Shown here: piece by piece, positions 39,483-51,677 of the stretch
How positions within the stretch are numbered: position 1 is the first letter of the stretch
Layout of the letters: each line of letters begins with the position of its first letter
Source: Grifola frondosa
Lineage: Eukaryota > Basidiomycota > Agaricomycetes > Polyporales > Grifolaceae
Assembly (NCBI GenBank): GCA_001683735.1
Contig: LUGG01000006.1
Location: forward strand, 372,001 to 436,000
DNA length: 64,000 nt
Reading direction: 5' to 3'
Notes under the pieces: model-generated
The model's input: only the letters and a program-made list of their open reading frames with translations
Told to the model about the DNA's origin: nothing
The model's database searches: none
Translations under genes and position numbers: made by a program

Positions 39483-40830
39483 ATGACATCGGACGGACGA
39501 TACATGTACCATCCTCAAGAAGTCCCGCCGCCATATAGCTATCCCCCCTATCAGGCGTCACCCTACGATAACCCCCAATTCTCCCAGAACTCCTCACGTC
39601 CCCAGCCCGCTCTCCCCCGCAATCTCAGGCACACCCTCGCAGCCACCGTTCAACCACCCGCCTCCTGGTCCATACCCCACTCAGCCATACGCGCAACCAA
39701 CGTACGGCGTGCCACCAGCACCTCCGCCGCAATGGGCATCAGATTGGGGTGCCTATCCTCCTCACTTTCCACCGCCTCACCCACCTGCCCAGGAACCTCC
39801 ATACAGCTCCAATAGCGGGAGACCTGATGTATCGCCAAATCCATCAAATGAACAGCGAGCATACCAGTCAGGACCCCCGAGGCCTGACCCTCGTCGATCC
39901 GACGAGCGCACTCGTCCGCCTGAAGCGGCGACCCAAACTAAAGTACGTAAAGGAAGAGAAACGAGCCGCCAGCGACGGCTCCATTATCGGTCTCTCCTGT
40001 TGGTCTCGATTTCGTTAAGGTACGCAGTCAACCAACTATCATTCAGATTCATGTCGACGGCGCATTCTAACAATTATTCGTTATGCACAGTTAATAGATT
40101 CATACCGTCTCGTCATGGATTCCACTACTGCCCTGTCTTATGAAGCTGCCGGCCCACGACCCATTTCCACAGCAGAAGCCGTCGAGCGCATGCTACAGGC
40201 TGCCACATATGGCGCACAAGCGCTGGATGCTGCAAGCAAGCGGGCTGCGCTGGAAATTTCTCGACCACCCATCGATCAAAATCCGGAGGAGAGTGACGGT
40301 GATGCCTCCAAGTCACGACAAGTGAGTGCCTTGTTACTGGGTCCATATGAACACTCCATTGACACCAATATGCGGGTCTTAGCCATCAGAGAACCAGCCT
40401 GCCACTGAAGGGCAGACATGTCTAGGCTGCAGCGCCACATCGACGCCGGAATGGCGTCGGGGACCGATGGGTCAATTTCCCAATCACATTTCTCTTAGGG
40501 CCATTCTCATTGATAGGTCACAGGTCCGCGCACACTCTGCAACGCATGTGGCCTCGTCTATGCAAAGCTTGTGAGTCACGTCCCCCACCTGCGCACGAAT
40601 TGGTTAACTGTCAATGATCATGTTGGTAACAGATAAAGAAGCGCAACAGAGATGTCAACAGCCGTTCGCGATCTGGTGCACAGTCGTCAAAACAAGGTGG
40701 GCAGGGAGCTCACCATGCCGTCGATGACTTGGCTGCTGCATCCAGTGGCGATGATGGAAGTGAGGAGGAGGACTCCTACGGCTCGCAGGACCGGCGGAGC
40801 GATCTGGGGTATCACGGTGGGAGAGAGTGA
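39483..40830 (+). CDS. GATA-type zinc-finger transcription factor
   Basis: The single GATA finger is CLGCSATSTPEWRRGPMG, spliced to PRTLCNACGLVYAKL and IKKRNRD. It has 18 residues between the Cys pairs (CX2C-X18-CX2C), the longer loop found in White-collar-type fungal and plant GATA factors. The N-terminal half is Pro/Tyr/Gln-rich (YHPQEVPPPYSYPPYQ, YGVPPAPPPQWASDWGAYPP), typical of activation regions. A middle helix (STAEAVERMLQAATYGAQAL) precedes the finger, and the end is acidic (SSGDDGSEEEDSY). No PAS domain is visible, so it is not clearly WC-2. The start at 39483 is provisional. A base seems lost near 39996, where GSIIGLS must connect to PVGLDFVKLIDSYRLVM, and another frame change lies near 39630. 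Confidence 0.8.
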
Positions 40831-41971
40831 TGCTGGAGCTGCCACTTTTGGTCATTGGACTTGCTGATCTGTCCACCTGTCTGTTTGCTGTTCCCGCACT
40901 GTTATGTTTTTTGTTAATTGGTGAGCTTCTTCCCCCTCCCTCTCTTCCTCTGTATACGTAGTTTTTTGCCGCTTCGTTCTCTCGTTGGTATTTTGCTGGC
41001 TTTGGCGGAGCTAATTGTTCATAATCGTCGATTGCCAGGCCGATTCGTCCGGCTTCTTGGTCATCTCCAATCCGGCCTGATTCCTCCTGATCGTATGCGA
41101 CTCGTCCTGCGCATGAGTGCGATTCTCCGCGATTCTAAGTTGGATTCCTCGGATCGTGCCCCATGGGGTTAGCCTCTGCCTGCGGCCCTTATCACAGCCT
41201 CATGTGCGGATTCACACCAGAAGGTTCTCCGGCCCTCGAGCCTGCTGCGTGCTCCCGCGTTTTGTTTCCTGTCAACGGATGGACCTTAGAAGGATGACGG
41301 TTGGAAATAAATCGATTATGGTCACCTCTCCACGACATGTCGTATCTGAGAGCCACATTACCGCGAAGTAGGCATGGAAGCCTTATCGTACGTTTTGATT
41401 GATGCACGGACCGTTGGCAAATTCTATGACCAATATTCTGGGCGCCGGCAGCGGTGAGTGGTGCTGATAGCCATTGACGTTCAGAAGCATTTGGTCGTGA
41501 TGCCGGTGGCAAATCAGATGCGTGTGTACTCCCGGCTGGAAGGTAGATGAGGGGGCTCTCTGCGGCTCAACGCCGATTTTCTGCGCTGCTGGTTGGCATG
41601 AGATGAGCTATCGCTGAACATAGCCATGTATGGCCACAGGTGAGAGGATTTACATATAGAGTCACTGCTTCGTGCCGGAAATTCTGTGCTTCTACAGTAG
41701 CATGGCATTTTCCCTCTTTCTGGCAGATCTGTGGAAGCCTCAGGAAGCACCGTGAGTGACGGTGTCGCCACGGAAGCTAATGGCAGTTCCCCGTCGTGAG
41801 ACGGCGAAAATTATCCTCCGTCCTGTGAGCAAGCAATCACATTGATTATCGAAATACAGAGACATAGTAATATAACGCGTGGTGCTCATCCGCCCACATA
41901 CTGAAAGCACGGTATACAAGTACATCTAAAATTCCCGCCATTAGAATACAAGAAGAATTACAACACGTCCA
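40831..41971. other. Convergent intergenic region, GATA factor to Spt20
   Basis: This 1.14 kb holds no recognised gene. It includes a weakly repetitive stretch of ccg/gattc words (about 41040-41160) without clear unit structure. Confidence 0.45.
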
Positions 41972-44360
41972 TCATGACCCCTGTGGCTTGGGTGCGCTAA
42001 GCGGCATCTGGTGACCCGGCACCCCAGGCATGTGATGCTGTGCGCCGGCAACAGGAACGCCTCTGCCCGCCCCAACAGGCCAATATTGCGGCATTCGCCC
42101 CGCCTGCATGTAGTTGTATACCTGCGGATACTGGGCCGCCATGACCTGCGCGGCGTGCGGCCGGGTCCTGCGACATCTGGACGGGCTGCCCTTGTTGTTG
42201 AGCGGCGATTATTTGCTGCGCGCCCGCTGTGAGGTGCGCCATAGCCTGCGGGTGCGCTGGCTGGCCATGGGCTTGCGCCTGTGCCTGCGCTTGCGCCGCG
42301 GCCCGCAGCTGCATCGTATACTGATTCTGCATTGAGAGATTATAGTTGTGCTGTTGAGCCATTTGCGTGACCTGCGGGGCTTGCTGCTGGGCATTCGGCG
42401 GCATGGGCGAGCGGTTCGTGGGCATTGGACTGCTGCGGTGAGCGGCCGTCTGAGCCACGGGCATCGGGCTTCGAGATGCTGGAGATGCAGTCTGTCCTTG
42501 CGCTTGATTAAGTCGTTGGGCCTGATGAAAGGCGTATGGCTGCTGGCCATAGTAGTACGGATATGCTTGCGGTTGGGCCGGCATTGCCCCCTGTTGCGGC
42601 GTCTGAGTAAAGTTAGGATACATACTATATGTGTGACCAGCGGGTAGCTGCACCTTTCTCTTCGCGAACGCTGCTTGCGCCAGGAAATTAGGCTGAGACA
42701 TCTGTTGCGGGAAGGAAGCAACCATAGGTTGTTGTGGGTGAGGGACAGCGGGAGAAGGCTGGGCAGGTTGCACCGGCTGCACCGGTTGTGTCGGCTGAGA
42801 AGGTTGGGGAGCCATCGTCTGTGCTGTGGACGGCGGTCTACGCTCGGGAGCAGCAGGACTACGCGCATTCACGGGAACTGGCGGCGGATGAGGAGACTGC
42901 GTAGGTTGACGAGCGGGGGGCGGAGTGCGGTGACTCATTTGTTGAGTCTGGTAATGAGCCTGCAAGTGGGGAGGTATGGCTGAAGGTACCGGAGTAGAAG
43001 AGGTCCTTGTCATGAGTGGAGATTGAGCAGCATCCGGCTTTTTCTTCGATCGCTTCTTCGCATCCTGCGCAACGTTGACAGGTGGTGTCGGTGTAGGTGC
43101 GGGCGCCGGCGAAGATATAGGGGGATGGTGGAACTGTGCAGGGACGGGGGTTGGGACGGGTGCGGGTGCAGGTGTGGGCGTGGGGACAGGTGCGGCTACA
43201 GGTGCAGGCACCTGAGCCTGGACTGGTGGAGGAGCGGGTGTCGCCGTATGAACAGGTGGCGATGTGGCTATCGGCACAGGTGCTGCAGACTTCGGTCTCT
43301 TCGACCGATCTATCGCGTCTATCAGATGATAGCTTACGTGGGTTCATCAGCGGCCAGGTCATTCAGAGTGATAGTAATAAGGGACCCACTTGGGTACGGC
43401 AGAACCTGTTCTCGGGTTCAAAAACTGCATGATCTTTGCGCGCCGCGCTTTCTCGTCCTTGTCATCTTCTTGTTCTATGACCGTAGCCTTGCGCTTCAAC
43501 GACAATGGGGCGGCCGGATTCGAAACCCTCGATACACCATTTACTATGCGAGTGACATGAATATCGGGACTAAGACACAAGGGAGGCGCTGTCGCTAGCT
43601 ATTATTGAGAGTCAGCGTGTTAGGTAACAGTACAGGACCCCATCAAGAACATGATAATTGAGATGAAATGCTCATTCAATAGCGTGAGACCAAGAGGAAC
43701 AGGCCTCACTAGACACACGAACGTCGTGATTCAGGGCGCGCTATGACCTCACAAATGGCTTCGGCATAGAGCCGGTAGCAACGGGGAATTCCATGCATCA
43801 GTAAGTGGACAACGTACCAGCAAGCGTGCTTCTACTTCCAGTGCATCTGCGTCAGTCCATGTGTTCCCCGACTTCTGATTTAGCAGACAGATGTCGGCCC
43901 ACAAGGTCTCCGAGTTTGGAGTCAGAACGACCCGACTTTTCTCGGGCTCGGGGTTCTCCGACGGGGATACAGAGTCTTTGCTCTTTTCCAGACGATAGTC
44001 AAGCAGTTCCACTATCATGCAACCTATACGAGGACTCGATCAACACGACTGCGCAGCGATGCAATGAACTGTAACGTACCTTCGTAGAACGGCACCTTGG
44101 CTGTGTCAAACAGCTCCAAGAAATCGACAGGTATTCGTTGAGCGCGTATTGCATCCAGTAACGACTAAAGGAATGTCAGAGGAATGAACGAAGGTGAAGA
44201 AACGAACATATCAGACCGCAGCTGGACTATTGTATAGAAACTTATTGCCATTGTTCAAAGTCCAGTGCTCAGGATGAAGCTTGACCATAAACGACGGTGG
44301 CGAAGCTTGGTGAGCCCTCAATAGCTCCTCTACGGAGCGCGTCACGTTATAACTGGCCAT
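41972..44360 (-). CDS. SPT20: Spt20 subunit of the SAGA coactivator complex
   Basis: Spt20 holds the SAGA histone acetyltransferase complex together. The N-terminal Spt20 domain is clear: SFMVKLHPEHWTLNNGNKFL, YNSPAA, LLDAIRAQRIPVDFLELFDT, AKVPFYEGCMIVELLDYRLE, SRVVLTPNSETLWADICLLN and TDADALEVEARLLLATAPPL. A basic region (PAAPLSLKRKATVIEQEDDK, RRAKIMQFLNP) follows. The large last exon is a low-complexity Pro/Gln/Ala tail with PAPVPTPVPAQ-like and QAQAQAQAHGQ runs, as in other Spt20 proteins. One base seems lost near 42155, because the end reads AQVMAAQYPQVYNYMQAGRM and closes APKPQGS in another frame. The start ATG at 44360 is 166 bases from the divergent HGH1 start. Confidence 0.88.
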
Positions 44361-44526
44361 ATACAGTCATAGAATGTGGCAGGCAGTGAGGGCGGTCACT
44401 GTCGGTGGTCAGATCAAGTTGACGCTCAGTGTTCACGCCACTTCATACACCGCTTGATTACGTAAGCCATGTTCAAAGTTGATTCAAAATTCAGTATATT
44501 GGCCGTGGGAACCTACGCTCAGTAAG
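44361..44526. promoter_or_regulatory. Short divergent promoter of SPT20 and HGH1
   Basis: Only 166 bases separate the two start codons, so both promoters must overlap here. No TATA box or known factor site stands out. Confidence 0.5.
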
Positions 44527-46218
44527 ATGTCTGCCGAACAGCTCAAAGAGGTGAGTAAGAGAGTGTATATATCCAGATTGAACCAGATTATTGTACTGAG
44601 GTTGTTACATCTAGCTTATTCCATTTCTGCGCGATAAAAACCCTCAAGTTCGCCAGATCGCCCTATCGAATCTACTTGGTCATACAGCGAAAGGTTCACC
44701 GCACCGTAACATTTTCTTCACCGGGTTACGGTCAGGCGGTCTGCAACAGGCTCAAGATAGCGACGTTATTCGGGATCTCAAATTACTATGTAGAGATCAA
44801 CTGGTACGATTTTACCCCTTTCAAGGTATGACAAGATCTGAGGCGAGTCGGCTGGTAGGCAACTGCCCATGATGCTTTTCGAGCCCTGGTGAACCTGTCC
44901 GACAACTCTCGACTTCTAGGGTCCCTATCAGAGGTATCATTTCTAAAGTTCCTCGTATCCTACATCCTTGTGTGTACTTTCATTACCGATCGAGATGAAC
45001 TTGTTGACTGTCCATCAATTCCCAGAACCCCCAATCGATCCAGCAGATCTTGCATCAATGTTGCTGTCAAATCTGACCGCTTCTACTACCACATGCGCAA
45101 CTCTACTATCTCTCTGTGTCTCGATTCTCCCTGATCTAAAGTCTCCTACCTCGTATTTTCCTGTCGACTCCCGCTCAGGAACATGTCCAGCACCCGTCCC
45201 TTACCCATCAGGAGAGGCTAGAGATGTTCAAGCTCTTCCCTTACTCGTGGACGCATTCGTGCACGCTTCCAATGCAGGGGATGTTCAAGAGCTGGACAAG
45301 CGAAATCGCAAGGCAGACTTACATTTCTTGTCCAGTGTCTTCGCGAATCTTAGTACGGTAGGTCACACGTATAAGAGTATCAGTCGTATTGCTCATTCAG
45401 TATAGAGCGCAGGAGGACGCTTGTTCTTCCTGACGCCTCGTCCAGCTAACCCTCTGAATTCCGAGGGGAATCTGGAATACCCAGTATCAAAGCTGCTCGC
45501 TTTCACTGAGCACAAAGACACCATCAGGAGAGGCGGTGTCGCTTCCACTCTCAAGTTTGTTCATTTATCTGCACTGTTTTCATGAGTCGCCGACTGAAGA
45601 TGGCTCAGAAATTGCGCGTTCCAGGCACAAGCACATCGTGCACTTCTCGCACCAGAATCAACTCTAGTCACTGTTTATCCATCTACAGTAGCAGCACCAG
45701 GCATTGATATCCTTCCCTACATTTTACTGCCACTGGCTGGTCCTGAAGAGTTCGATCTGGAGGTATGTAGTATTTGCGAAGGGTCGGGATTGGTTGCACT
45801 CTGAACTTTGGCTGGACTCAGGAACAAGAGCTTCTTCCACCCGCACTTCAATTCCTCCCACCAACAAAAACACGAGAGCCAGATCCCGTAATCCGCCTCA
45901 CGCATGTGGAAACGCTGCTTCTGCTCTGTAGCACCCGTTGGGGACGCGATCATCTGCGACAAAATGGAGTTTATGAGATAGTCAGAGCGCTCCACGAGAA
46001 TGAGAAAGTGGACAAGGTTGGCTTTTAACCCTTTCAATGGGTTTCAACGGAGCTCTCACCTCTTTTTTTAGATTTCAGAGCACGTTGAACGATTAGTCAA
46101 TTTTTTGAAGCGAGACGAAGGTCCCAAGACTGCAAACGATGATGAAATTACGACGGGCTCCTCGATAACGGAGGTATCGGGTGACGAAGATGAGGATAAC
46201 ATGATCGAAGAAGTTTGA
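44527..46218 (+). CDS. HGH1: Hgh1 family ARM-like cochaperone for eEF2 folding
   Basis: Hgh1 helps the TRiC chaperonin fold elongation factor 2. The start MSAEQLKE, spliced to LIPFLRDKNPQVRQIALSNL, is typical. Further helices include RDLKLLCRDQL, AHDAFRALVNLSDNSRLLGS, DLASMLLSNLTAS, ADLHFLSSVFANLSTS, GRLFFLTPRP, RRGGVASTLK, DILPYILLPLAGPEEFDLE, LPPALQFLPPTKTREPDPVI, HVETLLLLCSTRWGRDHLRQ and GVYEIVRALHENEKVDKI. The length (about 385 residues) fits the family. The tail is acidic (EVSGDEDEDNMIEEV). About nine short introns are present. Near 45020 the conserved segment after VSYIL is reached only with a frame change (NPPIDPADLA), possibly a short C run. Confidence 0.9.
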
Positions 46219-47490
46219 ACATCGCATCCGTATGTTGTTTTGCATCAAACATGGTTGGAGACTTCGACCAGACGCTCCATTATGGTTTGCCACGTTCGTT
46301 TGTGGAACCGTATTCTACGAGAACACAGTCCTCCTCATATACACAAATACTTACTTTCAATGCTCAATGCAGGTTCGTATACAACTCTCATATCGGGATC
46401 GCGTTGAATAAGTGGATGACCCGATAGCTCATGAGTACGCTGATCTCAGTCACGGACATATCCGAAGCATCCAGTATCAGACGGCTAGTTGGCAGAGGTT
46501 CGCTCTCATTCTTGGAACTTTTAAAGTACTTTGTCGATGCACGTGTCCAATAGAACAGTCCTAATCCTTTACATTCAGAGGCTAACACTCATCTTCTCAA
46601 CTTTGAACAGCCCCATATGTGGTCAGCTCCGCCAATCTTCATGCAAAAGCAACTGTATCCCTGCGAAGGACGCGGACATTGTGGGACTATATGCATACTC
46701 CATGTGTTTAATGTCAGTTGTCGTCGGAGAACCATGAATTTATAGTTCGAATTAGCTGAAAAGGTGAATGCCGCTCTAATGTTGGTCACCCTACATCGAA
46801 TTCTACGCCTCCACTGTTGACCGGTGCTCAGCTTCGGGGGTGCCGGTATTTACATGCAAAAGAACCTAATTTACGCTGGTGAGTGCATGATTCTCTCAAA
46901 ACTTCCATGATATCATATATGCGTTCAAAATTCGGCCGCCTTTGCCCAAGGACGAATGTTGGGGGCGGGATTGTGATCAAGTCTACTTCTCGATGCCGCC
47001 GCGGAGATGTCCGCCACTACGATGATTCCTCGGCTTGAAGACGCTTGAGGATAGCTCATGACATCCGGGTTTTTCCTTGTTCCGTAAGCCCCACGAGGTC
47101 CACTTCGTGTGGCATGAACATGTCATGTCCAGTCGTGCAGCACTAGACAGATAGAAATCATGCTAATTGTCAAAGTCGAAGTGGAGCATGTACTCTATCA
47201 GATAAATACCGTTGGAAAACAGGTGAGATATCCACAGAAGCGGTTTCTTGCATTCGCTATTGCTCGAATACTGTAGATGAAAGATTTCCTGGAAAAACAT
47301 GACAAATCTCGATTCTCGATCACCACAAGAAATCCCACGTGCAACGGAGTGCCAGGTGGCGAGAAAGAACTCTTCCTTCTCGTCGTGCTCCTACTGGTCA
47401 GAACAACCTGTATGTGAAGTTTACAAGTGTGTAGGTCCCTTTCAATTAGATTTCAGTGGATTTGCCATATGATTCGATCACCACAGTAAC
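46219..47490. other. Intergenic region, HGH1 to F-box gene
   Basis: About 1.27 kb with no recognised conserved gene. It includes a small spliced candidate frame at 47160-47417, listed separately. The remainder looks non-coding or eroded. Confidence 0.45.
47160..47417 (+). CDS. Candidate small spliced frame, 67 residues, unknown
   Basis: An ATG at 47160 opens MLIVKVEVEHVLYQINTVGK. A well-formed 54 bp intron (47223-47276, GTGAGA..CTGTAG) joins it in frame to MKDFLEKHDKSRFSITTRNP and a hydrophobic end (ELFLLVVLLLVRTTCM). Good splice sites and a continuous frame are the only evidence. No homologue comes to mind, and it could instead be a leader exon or chance. Confidence 0.2.
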
Positions 47491-49593
47491 ATGGCCAAAG
47501 ACTTTCCACCCAATGAAGCAGAAGTATCTTCGGACTCTCATATCAATTCGAATGCGCCAACGCTGATTAGCCTACCGTCGAAATTGTGCTGTACATTGCG
47601 TCCTTTCTCGACTTAGAGGAAATCTTGAATTTCAAACAAGTGAGTTACACCTACTATCTATGTCTAGTCTGCACAGATTCAATCAATGCTTGTCGATGTG
47701 CCACTCATGAACCTGATGCTTGACGCTTCTGCCAGTCACCTTCCTGGCTTGAACGGAAGTTGCGCGGTTAAATTTAAACTTATCGCTTTGTTTCTATTCG
47801 GTCTCGCTCATCAATGATACGTCAGGCTCACTGCATCCTTTAGACATGTTCAGCCATATACCACTGGAGTCAGGATAAATCGCTTTGGCTCTCCCTTGCT
47901 CGATATCAAAGTGATCACATGCCCTTTCCTCCCTACCTTATTCATTCCGCAGATTTGGCTCTTTTGTCATTGGTAGAGCTCGAGCAGCTAGTAACCTCAA
48001 CCTCTTACATCGACCGTACTTGGCTTCTTCCCCGAAAAGCCCCTTCCTCTCTCAGACCTGAGGTGAAATCCGGCGTCGATAACACATATGAGGACGACAA
48101 CGACAGCACGAAGACATTTCTCTCTCTGCAGATATTCTTCAGCCGCTGGTTGTTGTGTGTATATAAAGAGCGAGTTGTCGAACTCTGGGATCTGCAGCAC
48201 AATGGTCAAACTTTTGATCTGCGAAGGGCGGATGCGGTAGATTGTCCGGCCGTTTGTCGCATCAGCCGCACAGTTCAGGTACAGGCCTTATCACATCCTA
48301 TGCTGCTTGCGCGGACAAAAGATCACAATGCTGTGATGATTGCTCTAGCTTCGTATGTCATTTCTTAATCCATCGTTCCACTTTTTAACAAATTATCAGG
48401 GACTCGGAATGTACCTTCCTGCGAATTTTGGTTCCGTTTTCCAGAGAGAGAGGAATGGAAGTAAAACAAATGGATGCGCTTCTTGAGAACGTCGCTGTTC
48501 TACCAATATCTGCACCAGCCTTTCTTGTTCGTGCGCTCCACCCGTCCAGCTGTCTTGCTGCCTTCTCTAACTCCGACACGCTTTACCTCGCCAACTGGGA
48601 AAGTCGTGCGCGTTGGATTATTGATGTACCTCCCGAGATGAAGAGCGAGTAAGTCGTAGCGCATATCCACGTATCAATTTATGTTGACCTCTGTCGAAGT
48701 GGAATGGTGTCATCGGAGCAAGATTTCTTACAGAAAATCACCTTCTTTGCGTCAACGCACACAGCGTGGATCTCTATTCCATAATATCCTCGTCAACTCC
48801 TCAGATGACATCCCTCCCCCAAATACATCCAGACTTCTCCCAGGCCACACGCCTACAAGCACAAGTCTTGACGCATACAAATCCCCCTCTTTGAATTTTT
48901 CGAGACGTTTCCTTCTCGGTCCCTCGTATCTCAAACTGCGACGCGCGGTGACGCGGAGGTCGCTCTCGTTCCTCGCAAACGACGCCCTGCGTGGCTATAC
49001 CATTATCGTGTCTCGTTCATGTTCCCTTGTCCTCTTCACCTACAAGTGTTATGTCCCTCCATACATGTCTGTCAATCTTCTCGAGGCACATCCAAAGGGT
49101 GTGATCTCTATGGCGAACAAAAGGAACGGACCTATATATGTTCCACGCAGCGCTTTTACTTCTTCAACAGGCACGCGAGGATTGGTGACTGCCTGTGCGC
49201 TAGGTCCTGCTGGGCTGCGTGGAGTGTGGATCGAGCGCCTACGAGCAATCACTAAAAGGTCAATCATCGGATTCGCAGCTCGGTATGAGTCTGCAAGTGG
49301 TTCTCGGGACGAGCGTGGAACGCCAGTAGAACATCTAGCACGTGGTTACGAAGAAGAAAACGATGACGAACATGAATGGAGGGGGAACGGCACACAACGA
49401 GAGATTGATAAAAAGATCTTGTATGAAGTGAGGTCGTACGATTTGCGGGGTCAGTACACTATCCCATCGGACCCCGATAAACATATTGCTGAATCTCTTG
49501 GATTGTGCAGATGATGTCACGCACTGCGCCTTCTCGGAGGCGACTGGAAAGATTGTGCTTGGAACTCGGAAAGGGAAACTACAGATACTCTGA
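47491..49593 (+). CDS. F-box protein with probable beta-propeller
   Basis: F-box proteins recruit substrates to SCF ubiquitin ligases. After MAKDFPPNEAEVSSDSHINS the F-box reads LPVEIVLYIASFLDLEEILN once one base lost near 47576 is allowed. Later segments resemble WD or propeller strands: LQIFFSRWLLCVYKERVVEL, WDLQHNGQTFDL, LLARTKDHNAVMIALAS, LHPSSCLAAFSNSDTLYLAN, NHLLCVNAHSVDLYSI and RGLVTACALGPAGLRGVWIE. The C-terminus DDVTHCAFSEATGKIVLGTR with KGKLQIL is in another frame and needs a break near 49503, giving the stop at 49593. Frames also change around 48900 to 49160. The substrate is unknown. It converges on ARG1, whose stop is 130 bases away. Confidence 0.75.
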
Positions 49594-49722
49594 TTACCAA
49601 CCAAGAGACCTCACACGAGTACCTTCGATCGAGCGAAGCAAAGCAAACAATCCCGGTTCAGATTACCATTCGATGATCTAGTATACACGAGAGCAAGCAA
49701 ACATCTTTCTTCCGTGTGAACA

Positions 49723-51386
49723 CTAAACCCGAATGCCATAGACATCTTTAGGCTCGATGCCAGCCTGGCCCTTGCGAATATTGGCTTGCGCCCATCTACA
49801 AGTATCGAGAGAGTGATCAGACTATAGACACGATCGGAGTGCACAACACCCACTTTTTAACCCGGATCGACTCGATCTGAATGAATCCTGTAGTGTCGGT
49901 GGGCTCAAAGCCACCGAGTTCATCCATGGAGGACTGCTTCTCATCATACAGACCCTGCGGCGGAGGTCAGCTTGATCTCCTGCACAAGCTATAGTGCGGG
50001 TACACACCTCGTCCGAGGAGCGACCTCAACAACGACATTGCCCTTATAAAGCTTGAGTCTCACGATACCGTTCACAGTGCGCTGGCTGCTCGGGATCGCA
50101 CTGACAACAAACTCCCGCTCTGGAGTAAACCAGTGGCCATTGTACAGGATCTTGCTGAGCTCGATCGTCACAAATTGATCACGAAGGGCGCGAACGTTCC
50201 GGTCGAGTGTGAGACCCTCGATATCCATATGTGCAACGCGGAGGATGGTTGCTGCAGGTGATTCGTAGCATCCACGAGACTTGACACCGATGAATCGGTT
50301 CTCGACGATGTCAATACGCCCGACACCGTGCTTCCGCGCGAGTGCGTTCAGAGCGACGAACACATCGACAGGATCTGTGTACGTCTTCCCTTGCTCAGGT
50401 ACGGTCACCTTCACCGGCAGACCCTTCGCGAACTCGATAGTGATTCGCTCTGGCGTTGCCGGCGCATCTTCAGGGGCGGTAGTGAGCTTCCACATGTCTG
50501 CGGGTGGCGTGATGTTGGGATCCTCAAGGATACCTGCCTCATACGAGATGTGGAACAGGTTCTCATCGGTAGACCACGGCTTGGCAGCCGTCTGTTGGAC
50601 GGGAATGTTCTTCTCTGCCGCGTAGGTTAGCAAAGCTTGCCGTCCTGCAAAGCGGTTGTAGAACTCTGTTGGACATCGAGATCAGCTGTCATTTAGGATG
50701 CATGTATGGGGTGTTACCGACCAGGGATTCGCCAAGGGGCGATGACCTTGATATCCGGCTTCAGGCCATAGAAAGCGAGCTCAAAGCCGGACCTGGTCGT
50801 TACCTTTACCCGTGCATCCATGCGACACGAAACTTGTGCCATATGAGCAAATACCGAGCAATAAATTATTCGTATTCGACTCACTCGCAACCCTCCTTAT
50901 CGGCGATAGCCATCATACCACGTGCAATAACAGGGCGAGCAAGCGAGGTTCCAAGCAGATAGACATTCTACAAGCACTTCAGATCAAAGTTACACAATTC
51001 TGATGAATCTCCCGAGCTAACCTCGTAGATACAGTTCGCTTGGACGGCAGGATAGATCAAATCAGTCACGAACTCGCGCTTCAAGTCTTCGAGGAAGAAT
51101 TTCTTGGCTCCAACCGCAAGAGCCTTTTTCTTCGCAGCTTCAAAGTCCTGACGTATTTTGCTCCAGTAAACACGAGGAATATTCCAAGGCTCATCAGGGT
51201 TACCTCTTCCTGACCGACATCGGCCATGAAGGCATAAACTTCGTAGCCTTGTTCGATCAACCATGCGAGAATGCAAGAGGTGTCTAAATGGCAGAACTAT
51301 GTGAAGTCTCGCCATATTTATACAGAAAAATACTAACCGAGACCACCAGAGTAAGCCAAGAGAACACGACCTTTTGACGCAGACAT
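49723..51386 (-). CDS. ARG1: Argininosuccinate synthase
   Basis: This enzyme joins citrulline and aspartate with ATP in arginine synthesis. The start [16 protein letters not shown], spliced to [20 protein letters not shown], contains the PP-loop SGGLDTS. Next are [146 protein letters not shown], and a C-terminus ending [20 protein letters not shown]. All catalytic blocks are in order and no break is needed. About seven introns are present. A TGACTCA site lies 26 bases upstream of the ATG, fitting general amino-acid control. Confidence 0.96.
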
Positions 51387-51411
51387 GTTGGGAAGAGGTA
51401 AGAAGTAAGAG

Positions 51412-51418
51412 TGACTCA
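51412..51418. promoter_or_regulatory. TGACTCA Gcn4/Cpc1-type site near the ARG1 start
   Basis: The perfect heptamer TGACTCA starts 26 bases upstream of the ARG1 ATG, in the 291-base divergent region shared with RTC4. Gcn4-type bZIP factors bind this sequence and activate arginine genes in many fungi. Such a close position may instead fall in the leader, so function is an inference. Confidence 0.5.
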
Positions 51419-51677
51419 AACTTTGAGAAACCAGTCCAGATCTTCGAAATTTACGCGCCCGGTTGTATCAAATAAAAGAAGAATCCCAATTATTTATATT
51501 TATGAGCTAACGTTTGACTTAAATAAAGCATCAATATCGCGACAACGTGACGCCCGCGACCTGAACGCGACGGATCTCTTCAAATGTGTGCTCTCAGCTA
51601 AATTAATGGAATCTTACTGCGCTCGGCTAGAGCGATCTGGCTCTAACTTGACCTCGGACACATCGAAAACTACACGC

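Noticed and set aside
42000..43277. Plus-strand Arg/Leu-rich frames opposite SPT20
   Set aside because: They are shadows of the Gln/Pro/Ala codon runs in the minus-strand gene.
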